Numbered from the stretch's first letter, positions 44,658 through 54,393 are shown. The stretch is DNA of 64,000 nt from Hominisplanchenecus murintestinalis (GCA_004793585.1 SRZB01000003.1:98080-162079); one strand, 5' to 3'. A program made the numbers and translations. The notes: generated by a model from the letters alone, not told the origin.

Positions 44658-46304
44658 TTACATCAGCGGGGCAAGCAGACGCAGCGCTTTTCCGGCGATG
44701 CGGCTGCCCAGAGGCTGGCTTTTGACGTCCTCCCGGCTCATTTTCCGGCATTCTTTCAGTGTTTCCTGAAAATCTGCCTCAATAGATGGTATGACGCTGT
44801 TCCTATATAAATATACTGCACACTCAAAATGCAGGTACAGGCTTCTGTAATCCAGATTAATCGTGCCAACCACCGCTTTCCTGTCATCAGAAGTAAATAC
44901 TTTCGCATGGACAAATCCCGGCGTATATTCATAAATCTGCACGCCCGCATCCATCAGCTCGCAATAATAAGTCTTTGCCAGCATAAATGCATATTTTTTA
45001 TCTGGAATATGAGGCATCATAATGATAACTTCCACGCCACGCTTCGCCGCGTAGGTAAGCGCGGTAATCATTTCATGTCCCAAGATCAGATATGGCGTCA
45101 TGATATGCACATAATCCTTGGCTGTATATAAAATGTCCATATACACACTTTCCCCAACCTGTTCATTGTCCAGTGGACTGTCTCCGTAAGGCATTACAAA
45201 CCCGTCCCCTTTTACCGGAAACTTTATCTGTTCAACATCCAGATAGGGGTCAAATATTTCTGCCCTTCTGTGCTTTTCTACATTCCACATTTCCAGGAAC
45301 ATCAAAGTAAAACTGCGGACGGCATCTCCTTCTATCATAACCGCAGTATCTTTCCAGATACCGAACCGCTCCTTTTTTCCAATATACTCATCCGCCAGAT
45401 TGATGCCCCCGGTAAATGCTACCCTGCCGTCAATCACCACAATCTTCCTGTGGTCGCGGTTATTCTGATGCGTGGAAAGCGCGGGAACCACCGGGGCGAA
45501 CATATGGCACTGAATCCCCAGTTCTTCTATCTTTTTCGGATAATTATACGGAAGCATGGAAAAACTGCAAGTCCCATCGTACATAAACCGCACTTCCACT
45601 CCCTCCGCCGCTTTCCGAACCAGTACTTCCAGGATCGTTTTCCACATATATCCTTTTGCTACAATAAAGTACTCCATAAAAATAAATTTCTGCGCTTTTT
45701 CAAGCTGTACGAGAAGCTCTTCAAATTTCGCCTGGCCATCCGGAAAATATTTGGCGGACGTATTCTGATAGGTAGGGAAGCCCCCCCTCTGATAAACATA
45801 TTTTGACAGATGAGGCATCTCCGGGCTTTCTTTTGATAGATTTTCAGTTACTTTCTCATTCTGCATCCAATAGTGCCTCGTCTCAATGTGCATATTCTGC
45901 AGATGCTTGTTAATCCATTTTGTTCCAGGCTGCAGAGCCACAAACACGTAGAGCAGGGTGCCAAACACTGGCCATCCCAGAATCAATATAATCCATGAAA
46001 TCATAAACGCCGGATTTTCCCGACAGTTTATGATATGTATTACCAAAACAACCGCAAACACCCGTAATATCGCGTTAAGGAACATCCCCTTATCCTGCAG
46101 ATACTGGTATGCCAGAAACAGCATAAGTATCTGCAGCAAAAGCAGAATGATAATTACCGCCGTTCTTCCATAAATGACTCCAAACAAGCCCTTCTTTCCT
46201 TTTTCAATGGCCTGGCTCTCGTCAATTTTCTTCTTTAAAATCTCTTTCTTTTCTTTTAACGCCTCTTTTGTTTCTTTCAGCGTTTCCTTTTTTTCTTTTA
46301 TCAT
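44658..46304 (-). CDS. cls: Cardiolipin synthase (phospholipase D family)
   Basis: A 548-residue membrane enzyme that condenses two phosphatidylglycerols into cardiolipin. After a Lys/Glu-rich cytoplasmic helix (residues 1-35) come membrane segments (about 42-75 and 95-125), then two PLD domains, each with an HKD motif: NNRDHRKIVVIDGRVAFTGG and FVHAKVFTSDDRKAVVGTIN. Length is slightly above the usual 480-510 because of the charged N-terminal coil. CGGAG precedes the ATG. It lies between ligA and metA on the same strand. Confidence 0.93.
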   Translation of the reverse strand: MIKEKKETLKETKEALKEKKEILKKKIDESQAIEKGKKGLFGVIYGRTAVIIILLLLQILMLFLAYQYLQDKGMFLNAILRVFAVVLVIHIINCRENPAFMISWIILILGWPVFGTLLYVFVALQPGTKWINKHLQNMHIETRHYWMQNEKVTENLSKESPEMPHLSKYVYQRGGFPTYQNTSAKYFPDGQAKFEELLVQLEKAQKFIFMEYFIVAKGYMWKTILEVLVRKAAEGVEVRFMYDGTCSFSMLPYNYPKKIEELGIQCHMFAPVVPALSTHQNNRDHRKIVVIDGRVAFTGGINLADEYIGKKERFGIWKDTAVMIEGDAVRSFTLMFLEMWNVEKHRRAEIFDPYLDVEQIKFPVKGDGFVMPYGDSPLDNEQVGESVYMDILYTAKDYVHIMTPYLILGHEMITALTYAAKRGVEVIIMMPHIPDKKYAFMLAKTYYCELMDAGVQIYEYTPGFVHAKVFTSDDRKAVVGTINLDYRSLYLHFECAVYLYRNSVIPSIEADFQETLKECRKMSREDVKSQPLGSRIAGKALRLLAPLM

Positions 46305-46341
46305 TTTTTACTCCGGAATGCTGTGCGCCCGCTTTTGGCAA

Positions 46342-48303
46342 TTACAGCATTTTCATAAAATCTTCCTCTGAAATAATCGGTATCCCCAATGCTTTTGCTT
46401 TCTTATTTTTCGATGATGAGGACGCTGCATCATTATTAATTAAATACGTTGTTTTGGACGTAACAGACCCTGTCACTTTTCCTCCCTTTTCTTCAATCAA
46501 AGATTTCATCTCATTCCTGTTAGAATAATGCTGTACGCTTCCCGTAATCACAAAGTTCATGCCTGCAAAAACCTGTTCCGATGCCTCTATGTCCGGAATT
46601 TCTATCTCCAGCTTTTCCAAAAGCCGATCCAACATACTGCTGTTTTTTTCTGATGCAAAATATTCCGCCACTGTTTTTCCAATTACCGGCCCGATTCCGT
46701 CAACCGCCGCCAATTCTTCCGCATCCGCACTCCGTATCTTACCCAGATTATACTGAAATGCTTTGCAAATCATCTTAGCGTTTGCTACGCCCACATTAGG
46801 GATTCCCAGTCCGTACAGCAGACGGGGCTGGGTAGTTTTTTGCGCTTCAGCAATTCCAGCCATCAGATTTTCATAGGATTTTATCCCGAATCCTTCCATC
46901 TCCACAATCTCTTCACGGTGCTTATCCAGCTCAAAAATGTCTGCAAACTCATGAATAAACCCTCGTCCGATAAACTTCTCCAAAGTAGCCTCAGACAGTC
47001 CGTCAATATTTAATGCATTGCGGCTGACAAAAAGAGTGAAAAGCTTAAGTTTCTTCGCCTGGCATTCCTCATTCGTACAGTAAAGCGTTTCTACATCATT
47101 TGCTTTCTGAATGTGCGTCGCCCCTCCGCATACCGGGCATGTTTCAGGAATCTTCACATTCCCGCTCCGGGTAAGGTTTTCCGCAATCTGAGGAATAATC
47201 ATATTTGCCTTATATACCTGGATTTCATCTTGAATTCCCAGTTCCAGCGCCTTCATAATGCTTAGATTGTGCACACTGGCGCGGCTCACTGTAGTGCCCT
47301 CCAGCTCCACCGGCTCAAAAATAGCCACCGGGTTAATCAACCCTGTCCTCGAAGGGCTCCACTCAATTTCCAGCAAATGGGTATTCCTGATTTCATCTTT
47401 CCATTTAAACGCGATAGAATCACGCGGAAACTTTGCCGTAGTTCCCAATGACTGCCCATAGGCAATATCATCGTAAACCACCACCAGCCCATCCGATGGA
47501 ATGTCATACTCCTGTATTCTCCGTGCAAACCACTCTACGGCCTCCGGCACATCTTCACCCGTCACAATTCTGTGCTCTACCACGCAAAAGCCCTGTTTCT
47601 GCATCCACGCAAACTGTTCTTTCCTGGAATTCTTAAAATCCACCCCTTCAGCTTTCACCAGAGAAAACGCATAGAAATTCACATGCCTTGCCGCTGTGAT
47701 TTCATTATTCAGCTGGCGTACCGAGCCGCTGCACAAATTCCTGGGGTTTTTATATTTTGCATCTACATCCTCAATCTCTTCATTGATTTTCACAAAATCA
47801 CTGTAAGAAATAACAGCTTCGCCCCGCAGAATTAACTCTCCTTTGTACGGAATAGACAGTGGAATATTCTCAAACACGCGGGCATTGCCGGTAATGACCT
47901 CGCCTACCTCTCCGTTTCCTCTGGTAACTGCCTTAAAAAGCCCTCCATCCCGGTATGTGAGCACAATGGTAAGCCCGTCCAATTTCCAGGACACCAAAGC
48001 CTTCTGCTCTCCCACAAAGCTTTTCAAAGCTTCCACATCTTTTGTCTTATCCAAAGAAAGCATAGGCTGCTCATGGCGCTCTTTGGGCAATTCTTGCACA
48101 GACTCGTACCCTACCGTTACCGTAGGGCTTCCTGCAAGTACAATTCCTGTTTCCCGCTCCAGAGCTGACAGCTCATCGTACAATTTATCGTACTCAAAAT
48201 TACTCATAATCTCCCGATTTTCCTGATAATAAGCTTTTCCTGCTTCTGTCAGTATTTTTGTCAATTCTTTTATCCTCTGAAGCTTGATGTCCATTTCTTT
48301 CAC
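46342..48303 (-). CDS. ligA: NAD-dependent DNA ligase
   Basis: A 653-residue ligase sealing nicks in replication and repair. The adenylated lysine is Lys107 in SWKLDGLTIV. Then come the OB fold (FEPVELEGTTVSRASVHN), a four-cysteine zinc finger (CPVCGG with CTNEEC), the helix-hairpin-helix domain (GLGIPNVGVANAKMI, AAVDGIGPVIGKTVAEY), and a C-terminal BRCT domain (MNFVITGSVQHYSNRNEMKSLIEEKG region). GTG 48303 overlaps the stop of the upstream rluF-like gene as GTGA, implying coupling; ATG 48294 is the alternative start. Confidence 0.97.
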   Translation of the reverse strand: MKEMDIKLQRIKELTKILTEAGKAYYQENREIMSNFEYDKLYDELSALERETGIVLAGSPTVTVGYESVQELPKERHEQPMLSLDKTKDVEALKSFVGEQKALVSWKLDGLTIVLTYRDGGLFKAVTRGNGEVGEVITGNARVFENIPLSIPYKGELILRGEAVISYSDFVKINEEIEDVDAKYKNPRNLCSGSVRQLNNEITAARHVNFYAFSLVKAEGVDFKNSRKEQFAWMQKQGFCVVEHRIVTGEDVPEAVEWFARRIQEYDIPSDGLVVVYDDIAYGQSLGTTAKFPRDSIAFKWKDEIRNTHLLEIEWSPSRTGLINPVAIFEPVELEGTTVSRASVHNLSIMKALELGIQDEIQVYKANMIIPQIAENLTRSGNVKIPETCPVCGGATHIQKANDVETLYCTNEECQAKKLKLFTLFVSRNALNIDGLSEATLEKFIGRGFIHEFADIFELDKHREEIVEMEGFGIKSYENLMAGIAEAQKTTQPRLLYGLGIPNVGVANAKMICKAFQYNLGKIRSADAEELAAVDGIGPVIGKTVAEYFASEKNSSMLDRLLEKLEIEIPDIEASEQVFAGMNFVITGSVQHYSNRNEMKSLIEEKGGKVTGSVTSKTTYLINNDAASSSSKNKKAKALGIPIISEEDFMKML

Positions 48304-49094
48304 CCTTTCCTCCCGCGCTGCACAGGCTCGCTCACAGAACCTCTTAGCATATCATACAGCGTTTCTATTTCCTGCCCTGTGATTTTCCGATACTCTCCCG
48401 GACGCAGGTTTCCCAGTAAAATATTCATAATACGCACCCTCCGCAGCCGCATAACCCTGCAGCCGCAATATTCACACATCCGCCGTATCTGACGGTTCAG
48501 CCCTTGCGTGAGAATAATCCGAAGCGTATATTTCCCTGTCTTTTCCACTTTACAGGGACGCGTCACCTGGTCTAAAACCGGAATCCCGCCCCCTGCCATT
48601 TTCCGAACAATTTCTTCCGTTACAGGTCTGTCGATTGTCACCAGATATTCCTTCTCATGATAATTTCCGGCCCGCATGATTTTATTCAAAATATCTCCAT
48701 GATTTGTCATTAAAAGCAGCCCTTCGGAGTTCTTGTCCAAACGTCCAACTGAAAATACCCGTTTCGGATAATTCAACATCTCCTCTACCGTCCTGTCTCC
48801 CCAACGTTTATCCGTAGTGCATACCACGCCCACAGGCTTGTTCACAGCCAGCAGAATCATTTCTTCCTCTATCGCGCAGGTTTTCCCATCTACAGATACT
48901 TTGTCCCCAGGCTTCACTTTCATTCCTATGAGAGCTTTCTGTCCGTTCACAGTCACACGTCCGCCCTCAACCAGACGGTCAGCTTCCCGCCGGGAGCACA
49001 CGCCTGCTTCGCTCAGATACTTATTCAAACGTACCTGCGCCCTGCCTTCCTTTTCCTCAAATTCCTTCTGCATCCTGTTATCCGCCATGTTCAT
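48300..49094 (-). CDS. RluB/RluF-type rRNA pseudouridine synthase
   Basis: A 264-residue enzyme with an N-terminal S4 RNA-binding domain (VRLNKYLSEAGVCSRREADR) and a RsuA-family catalytic domain containing FSVGRLDKNSEGLLLMTN, with the catalytic Asp in GRLD. The later ILTQGLNRQIRRMCEYCG block is characteristic of RluB/RluE/RluF, and RluF specificity (23S rRNA) is the closest guess. It begins the minus-strand set with ligA, overlapping it by four bases. The start may be either ATG of MNM. Confidence 0.92.
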   Translation of the reverse strand: MNMADNRMQKEFEEKEGRAQVRLNKYLSEAGVCSRREADRLVEGGRVTVNGQKALIGMKVKPGDKVSVDGKTCAIEEEMILLAVNKPVGVVCTTDKRWGDRTVEEMLNYPKRVFSVGRLDKNSEGLLLMTNHGDILNKIMRAGNYHEKEYLVTIDRPVTEEIVRKMAGGGIPVLDQVTRPCKVEKTGKYTLRIILTQGLNRQIRRMCEYCGCRVMRLRRVRIMNILLGNLRPGEYRKITGQEIETLYDMLRGSVSEPVQRGRKG

Positions 49095-49262
49095 CCCTCA
49101 TACTGCTGCTAATTTGCTGTATACACCATCATACACAGCGTAAAATCCATACGATACAGTATACACAGTTTCCCGCGATTATTCAAGCAATTTCGCAGTG
49201 AGAGACAGCGTGACCCGATAATCACAGTCTGCCGAAGAAACCGTTGATTCCGCTCCCGTCTG

Positions 49263-49697
49263 CTATAGGTACGATTTCAAAATCTGTATATTTTCTTTTT
49301 CAAACTCCAGAAATTCTTCTGCCAGTTCACATGAAAATGTGCTGGTAACTTTATTTTTCCCCAAGGTATCTTCCATACCTTTGACACGTTTATTCTCTTC
49401 TTTCAGCATCATGTCCGCCACGTGCCCCGTACTTACATTCAATGCTGTGCCAGCCTGGATTGCCGTCCATCTCTTTGTCCTGTCCAGGATGCTGATTGGC
49501 TGCGGAACAATCCCCTGATCCAGCAGTCCCTCTGCTGCCCTTTCCCTGAATCTGGAATATTTGGCGGCCTGCCTGTTTAAATCATACGCCAGCTCGTCGT
49601 CATAAACTTTACTGATAATACTGTGAATATCCAACAGTGCAGCCCCGCTTCCTCTGCATATATTCTCTAAAACTTCCTGTTCTGTGTGAGATAACAT
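49263..49697 (-). CDS. Conserved hypothetical helical protein, 144 aa
   Basis: A 144-residue largely helical protein with no signal or membrane segment. It begins MLSHTEQEVLENICRGSGAALLDIHSI and ends FLEFEKENIQILKSYL, a composition reminiscent of ferritin-like or spore-coat-type helical bundles, but I see no convincing metal ligands. The family is not recognised. A clear AGGAGG site precedes the ATG and it appears monocistronic. Confidence 0.7.
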   Translation of the reverse strand: MLSHTEQEVLENICRGSGAALLDIHSIISKVYDDELAYDLNRQAAKYSRFRERAAEGLLDQGIVPQPISILDRTKRWTAIQAGTALNVSTGHVADMMLKEENKRVKGMEDTLGKNKVTSTFSCELAEEFLEFEKENIQILKSYL

Positions 49698-49824
49698 CTT
49701 TCTGCCTCCTATCCATTATACGCTTACAAAGCGGTAATCTTTTGTTGCTCCCCGGAACTATGCATCCCAAAGTTCCAGACAGACTAAGTCCTTTATAGCA
49801 TTAGGCAGAAAGGAATTTTTTATA

Positions 49825-49895
49825 CAAAAAAGAGCTGCTGCCAGACAGTAAAACGCGCACTGTATATGCCGCTTTGCTATCCTTGCACCAGCTCT
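49825..49895 (-). terminator. terminator of the SH3-domain gene, long-loop hairpin
   Basis: On the minus strand AGAGCTG pairs with CAGCTCT followed by T6, enclosing about 50 bases with an inner ACAGT/ACTGT stem. It lies just after the SH3 gene stop. Confidence 0.55.
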
Positions 49896-49910
49896 CAAAT
49901 AAAATTCTTT

Positions 49911-50825
49911 TTATTGTTTAACGTCCTCTGTCAGTAAATCACTTCTCACAAACCCGGAACCTTCACTTAAGCGTACTTCCGACCAGCCATTATCCAGCTT
50001 CCTGATTCTGGTGATTGTTTCGCCTTCACTCAGAGAACCTACAACGTCTGCATCTTCCCTTGAATCAGAACGGATATTGCAGGCTTCTTTCGCCTGAACC
50101 AGCTTATTTACTTCCACATCCACCTCGCCGCCGCTGGGAATCACGCTTTCCGTCTCCGGAACCTCCAGGCTTTCCATATATGCTTTAAGTTCAGGATCAG
50201 AATCCTCTGCCTCTTTGCACGCTTTATTTACTCTCTCAATCAGTTCTTTCACATCCTGCTCGCTCTTCTGCTTTTCAATATATGCTTTAATTTCCTCATC
50301 GTTGTCCCAATTTGCCACGCAGAGGCTTCCGTCGCCTCGTGTGCGGAGATACAGCCCCATCAGGCTCGGAACCTGTGTCTCATAACCTGTCAGTTTTCCT
50401 TCGTAATATACATATACTACATAAGAGCCTTCATGCAGGCCGTTCTTTGAATATACGGAAATATTATTATAGCTCTCGATTACACTGTTGCTTTCAATCG
50501 CCTGCTGATCTTTCTCATCCAGCACTTCCACAATCTGCTTCAGGGATTCAATATCCTTCTCGCCCACTGCCTTATAGTATTTTTGTACCGTTTCTAATAT
50601 AGCCGGGTCATTCTGCACTAAAGCATTTGATGCTTCTGTCTCGCCCGGACTCTGCGTCTCAACCACTGCCTGTGACTGGCTTTCACTTTCCTTCTGCTTA
50701 TCTTTGCCGCCGGAACTCCCGAAAAACCTTACTGCAAAAACTGCCAGGACAATTATCAGAATAACAGCTAAACCGAGCAAGATATATCTTAGATTATCAG
50801 AAATCCATTCTCTAAAATTATCCAC
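49911..50825 (-). CDS. Membrane-anchored SH3-domain protein
   Basis: A 304-residue protein with a single N-terminal membrane segment (YILLGLAVILIIVLAVFAV), a Ser/Gln/Glu-rich linker and a helical middle. The C-terminal bacterial SH3 domain (EACNIRSDSREDADVVGSLSEGETITRIR, then WSEVRLSEGSGFVRSDLL) likely binds peptidoglycan outside the cell. The start is GTG 50825, 7 bases after GGAGGT; the in-frame sequence upstream is antisense to or within tRNA-Arg and is not coding. The tRNA lies 45 bases upstream on the same strand. Confidence 0.85.
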   Translation of the reverse strand: MDNFREWISDNLRYILLGLAVILIIVLAVFAVRFFGSSGGKDKQKESESQSQAVVETQSPGETEASNALVQNDPAILETVQKYYKAVGEKDIESLKQIVEVLDEKDQQAIESNSVIESYNNISVYSKNGLHEGSYVVYVYYEGKLTGYETQVPSLMGLYLRTRGDGSLCVANWDNDEEIKAYIEKQKSEQDVKELIERVNKACKEAEDSDPELKAYMESLEVPETESVIPSGGEVDVEVNKLVQAKEACNIRSDSREDADVVGSLSEGETITRIRKLDNGWSEVRLSEGSGFVRSDLLTEDVKQ

Positions 50826-50870
50826 TATGCTTACCTCCATGTCTTGATATTCGCCTGGATATAAAAAAAG

Positions 50871-50943
50871 CGCACCTGGAGGGATTCGAACCCCCGACAC
50901 GTGGTACCGGAAACCACTGCTCTATCCCCTGAGCTACAGGTGC
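50871..50943 (-). tRNA. tRNA-Arg (anticodon CCG)
   Basis: The minus strand gives acceptor stem GCACCTG/CAGGTGC with discriminator G, D arm GCTCAGGGGATAGAGC, anticodon stem GTGGT/ACCAC around TTCCGGT (anticodon CCG) and T arm with GGTTCGAATCC. The CCA end is not encoded. Confidence 0.97.
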
Positions 50944-51125
50944 ATGCTTTTATGTCAGCTATCCGAATCTTCCGGATATCCAGACAAATTTGTTTCATCC
51001 GCCGTATGCCTTTTTAAACAGATAAAATCTCTCCATTCATCCACTGCGGATAAGCAACGTAAACATAATATCACACTTAACCCGAAAAGTCAACGAAAAC
51101 GAAATTTCTTCCGCCATACCGGCAG

Positions 51126-51902
51126 CTATTCATCCTTCAAATGCATAACAAGTCCGCACGGGCGCCTCAAATACCCTGCCAGCGCCTTTATCAGCTCTTC
51201 CTCCAGTTCTGGCGTTATCCGCACGCCCGATACCTCCCCGCTGCACTGTGTGCCATCTGTATCGCAAGCCGCCAAAAATGAAAGAGATTTTAGTTCTAAA
51301 TCCAGCCCCCTTTTCTCAAGCGCTGTCTGCGCCAATGCCATAAGCTTATTTTTCACGTCTTCCCGCTTCAGAAGCTTCAACCCCAGTTTCTCCGTTTCCT
51401 CCGGCACGGCTTTTGCCGCCTGTTTCAACATGCTTCCCGCACAGCTTCCCAATATTCTCCCTATACTCCCGCTGCCTGCAAAAACTGCAGCAGCCTCATA
51501 AATTTTCTCCCGAGCCTTTTCACTCTCCGCAAGCGCTCTCAAATCAACGCTGACTCCTTTTCCAGCCAGCTCCAGTCCTTTGCCTGTATGCTCTATATAC
51601 ACATTGCGAATCACAAAGCTTTTGCCCCAGGCATCTGTCCGGAGATATTCGTTCAATTTTTCTGTCAGTACTGTCTGGTATGCATTCATGCACTGGCACA
51701 GCAATTCTTGCTTCGCCTTCCCCTGCAGCCTCTCCATGACCCCTAGCAGTACCGGCAGGGCGTCCTCCCCAAGCTCCAGAAGTAGGCGCAGCAGCAGATT
51801 TGGGTCCTGAATCCCCCGGCACTTCTCCAAAACTGCCGGAAACAAAGCTGTTATAGTCTGTTCATAACCTATCGTTCCGATTGTGATTCTGATATCAAAC
51901 AT
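51126..51902 (-). CDS. Hypothetical protein, 258 aa
   Basis: A 258-residue helical protein with no signal peptide and no membrane segment, rich in Leu/Ala/Glu. Recognisable only by composition: an N-terminal beta strand (MFDIRITIGTIGYEQ), a helical repeat-like middle (LLLRLLLELGEDALPVLLGVMERL), and a C-terminal strand pair. The family is not recognised. ATG 51902 is supported by GGAGG 9 bases upstream. It is transcribed alone, upstream of tRNA-Arg on the same strand. Confidence 0.7.
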   Translation of the reverse strand: MFDIRITIGTIGYEQTITALFPAVLEKCRGIQDPNLLLRLLLELGEDALPVLLGVMERLQGKAKQELLCQCMNAYQTVLTEKLNEYLRTDAWGKSFVIRNVYIEHTGKGLELAGKGVSVDLRALAESEKAREKIYEAAAVFAGSGSIGRILGSCAGSMLKQAAKAVPEETEKLGLKLLKREDVKNKLMALAQTALEKRGLDLELKSLSFLAACDTDGTQCSGEVSGVRITPELEEELIKALAGYLRRPCGLVMHLKDE

Positions 51903-52029
51903 GTGTAAATCCTCCATATATTAAGTAATTGTTTCTCCCAGTTCCAACTATCATATCACTTTTGTCTGCTTGAGTATAACTTTATTTCATTATCCGCTCA
52001 AACAAACAGAACCACTCCGCCACCATATG

Positions 52030-52220
52030 TAATTCCATAGAGTTTTATGTTTCATTTTGTAACATCCTGTTGATTTCCCGCGCCTGCCGCGGTATAGTAT
52101 GAGTGCGTAATATCTTTGCTTTGTCCCCGGTGCCCTATCACCTGTGCCGGGGACGTCTCTTTGGCCGCATCACTTCAAAAATCTCCTTGTCAATGATGTA
52201 ATCTGCTTCTTCCCTGCTTT
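52030..52220 (-). repeat. decayed gene end, copy 1 of a duplicated remnant
   Basis: This stretch and 52590-52780 are diverged copies (roughly three quarters identical by eye) in the same orientation. Read on the minus strand each encodes the end of a protein (ADYIIDKEIFEVMRPKRRPRHR here) followed by a GC terminator hairpin (CCCCGGCACAGG / GGGGAC region). The parent gene is not present. Confidence 0.55.
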
Positions 52221-52310
52221 AAGAGAATCCAGCGCAGAGTTTCAGCATGAACCAGCTCTTGCCGATTTTCTGTGTTCCGCAGAACAAGACGGACACAGCA
52301 TTTCCGAATA
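52199..52310 (-). pseudogene. ATP-binding protein remnant
   Basis: A minus-strand reading around SVLFCGTQKIGKSWFMLKL resembles the P-loop region of a small AAA-type ATP-binding protein, but the frame is interrupted and the lysine/serine context is degenerate. It abuts the first remnant repeat. Low-confidence fossil. Confidence 0.3.
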
Positions 52311-52341
52311 AACGCTAAATAAATTTTTGATTGTTTTCACA

Positions 52342-52467
52342 AAAATTGCACTGAAGTATGTTCCGGATAAAGACAGAAAAGCATTTGCCACAGATTTGAA
52401 AACGATATATCAAGCGTCTGATGAAAAGAAGGCCCTGGCAGCTTTAGATAGAGTGACAGAAAAATAG
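52342..52467 (+). pseudogene. IS256-family transposase fragment
   Basis: A 41-codon piece reading KIALKYVPDKDRKAFATDLK and continuing IYQASDEKKALAALDRVTEK to a stop. This is the conserved internal region of Mutator/IS256 transposases (YV-KD-K---ADLK-IY-A--EE-AL--L). The rest of the element and its ends are missing. Confidence 0.7.
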
Positions 52468-52589
52468 ACTCCGATATTTTGATTGTGTTATTTTGTAAAA
52501 ATGCTGGGGTAATGTCAGCTTAAGTTGACGACATTGTTTAGGGTCAACCTTTTCCATCTCATTTTCCGCCCTTTATCCCACTTCATATA

Positions 52590-52780
52590 ATCTTATAGGA
52601 TTTTATGTTTTATTTTGCAATATTATCTTGATTTTTCTTTCTTAATACGATATAGTGTGTATGTATAATATCTTTGCTTTTGCCCCCGGCTTCCTATCAT
52701 CTGTGCCGGGGGCATCTCTTTGGCCGCATCATTTCATAAGTCTCCTTATCAATGATGATATCCTCCCGCTGCTCCGTGCC
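52590..52780 (-). repeat. decayed gene end, copy 2 of a duplicated remnant
   Basis: Second copy of the remnant at 52030-52220; the minus strand reads EDIIIDKETYEMMRPKRCPRHR then a GCCCCCGGC/GCCGGGGGC hairpin. It may be followed by other unrelated sequence; no intact gene is present between 51921 and 53028. Confidence 0.55.
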
Positions 52781-52879
52781 CCTGTCCACCAGGTACAGGG
52801 GCCTTTCATATGCACACTGCGTGTCCATTATTTTGTTGTAGAAGAATCACCACAAAACAACAAACAAAAGGAGTATTTT

Positions 52880-52951
52880 GCATGATTAATTATAATAGAT
52901 TAAATTTTTGTATATTACAAATACTTGACACGGTGTTTGCATATCTATAAT
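52880..52951 (+). other. short orphan reading frame with ribosome site and promoter-like boxes
   Basis: AAAGGAG precedes ATG 52880 and a 17-codon frame (MINYNRLNF start), inside which lies TTGACA with TATAAT 15 bases later. The spacing is short for a promoter and nothing follows before the convergent gene at 53029. Probably a fossil start of a deleted gene. Confidence 0.3.
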
Positions 52952-53028
52952 GCATCTGGTTTTTTAATGAATAATCAAGAAAGTTGATTAATTTTATTTT
53001 TTACACTATTTTTTATTGACATGCTGTT

Positions 53029-53580
53029 TTACAGCAGCTTTGCATCATAACATGCCCGTTCGCCGCCCACAAATTTCAGCCTCGTCCTGGCGCACACCAC
53101 ATGCGCCTCTCCAATAGTTTTCCGGCTGATGCGCACCGGCACTGCTACCCGGCGCAGATGCATCCCAATTAGGGTATCGCCGATATCCACCCCTGCGTGC
53201 GCCTGTATTCCTTCCACTGCCACCGGATGAGCGAACCCCTGATACGCCGCCGTAGCAAAAGCCCCGCCCGCTTTTGGCTGTGGAACCACGTTGACACATT
53301 CCAGACCATATGCGACTGCCGCCTCCTTTTCAAGAATCAGGCTGCGGTTCAAATGTTCACAGCACTGTGCTGCCAGATATACCCCCTGTTCCTTTACTGC
53401 TTCGTAAATGCCCTCAAACACAGCTTTTCCGATTTCTACACTGGAATGAGAACCGATTTTGTAAGCAGAAATCTCACTGGTAGAACAGCCCGCCACCAAA
53501 ATATCTCCCTGTTCCAGATTCGCTGCTGACAGCAGCTCCTGCACCGTATCGTACGCCTCTTTCTTATATTCTTTCAACAT
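53029..53580 (-). CDS. DUF436/TIGR01440 family protein
   Basis: A 183-residue cytoplasmic protein with the family pattern GDILVAGCSTSEISAYKIGS and CCEHLNRSLILEKEAA, and the C-terminal IGDTLIGMHLRRVAVPVR segment. The family is widespread in Firmicutes and its biochemical role is not known to me. ATG 53580 follows GGGAGGGTG by 6 bases; the upstream in-frame ATG lacks a ribosome site. Confidence 0.92.
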   Translation of the reverse strand: MLKEYKKEAYDTVQELLSAANLEQGDILVAGCSTSEISAYKIGSHSSVEIGKAVFEGIYEAVKEQGVYLAAQCCEHLNRSLILEKEAAVAYGLECVNVVPQPKAGGAFATAAYQGFAHPVAVEGIQAHAGVDIGDTLIGMHLRRVAVPVRISRKTIGEAHVVCARTRLKFVGGERACYDAKLL

Positions 53581-53631
53581 ATGCACACCCTCCCGCTTCA
53601 TCTTTGCATATACATTCCAACTTTATATTCT

Positions 53632-54393
53632 CTAAATCTGGCGCACATGGCCAAACCATTCTATATTTCCCGTTAACTTTTCTTTCATAATCGCAAAAGC
53701 TTCCCGAACCATAAAATGCGGCTGATAAATCGGCTCAGATGATGCCGCAATGCCATACACATCCTGATATCCCTGATGTTCTGCCAGCTTCAACGCCCGG
53801 TAGATATGAAAATTCTGAGAAATAATTCCAATTCTCCCCCCTTTTCCAACTAGCGCCGCGCTGAACTCCAAATTCTCTACCGTACTGGTAGACTTATCCT
53901 CTTTTATCAAACGTTCTTCCTCAATTCCTGCTTCCACGAGACAGTCATACATTGCCTGTGCCTCCGAAATATTCTCTCCACTGCCCTTACCTCCGGAAAG
54001 AACTGCAATTGTCCCGGGATTTTCTTTCAGGTATTCTTCCGCTTTTTGGATACGCCTCATAAGCGCCTTACTCGGCACGTCTCCACGCACCTGTGCCCCT
54101 AGCACAATAACATAATCTAAGCCTTTTTCTCCCTTAGCCCCCATCTTTGAGATAATGAGCCCCTCCAGTACAAAAAAAATCAGCAATCCTACCCCTGCTA
54201 ACACAATCCCCGCCGCCTTCACCATTCCCGGAATATGAAGCCCCCGGACTTTTGCAAATTTCATCCATAGCCCGCCCCCAAACAGCACAATGCCCCCGGC
54301 CAGCCATATAAAAGAAAAATCCATTCCCACCGCTGCCATCAAAGCGTAATAGCCCAGACAGATAACACCCAGAACCAGACATAAAAGTTCCAT
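53632..54393 (-). CDS. YdcF/DUF218-family membrane protein (ElyC/SanA-like)
   Basis: A 253-residue protein with several N-terminal membrane helices (about residues 1-75) and a DUF218 domain. The domain begins DYVIVLGAQVRGDVPSKAL and contains GTIAVLSGGKGSGENISEAQ, TSTVENLEFSAAL and IGIISQNFHIYRAL. Members such as ElyC and SanA act in envelope integrity or lipid-carrier-linked wall synthesis. A perfect AAAGGAGGT site precedes the ATG. Confidence 0.9.
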   Translation of the reverse strand: MELLCLVLGVICLGYYALMAAVGMDFSFIWLAGGIVLFGGGLWMKFAKVRGLHIPGMVKAAGIVLAGVGLLIFFVLEGLIISKMGAKGEKGLDYVIVLGAQVRGDVPSKALMRRIQKAEEYLKENPGTIAVLSGGKGSGENISEAQAMYDCLVEAGIEEERLIKEDKSTSTVENLEFSAALVGKGGRIGIISQNFHIYRALKLAEHQGYQDVYGIAASSEPIYQPHFMVREAFAIMKEKLTGNIEWFGHVRQI

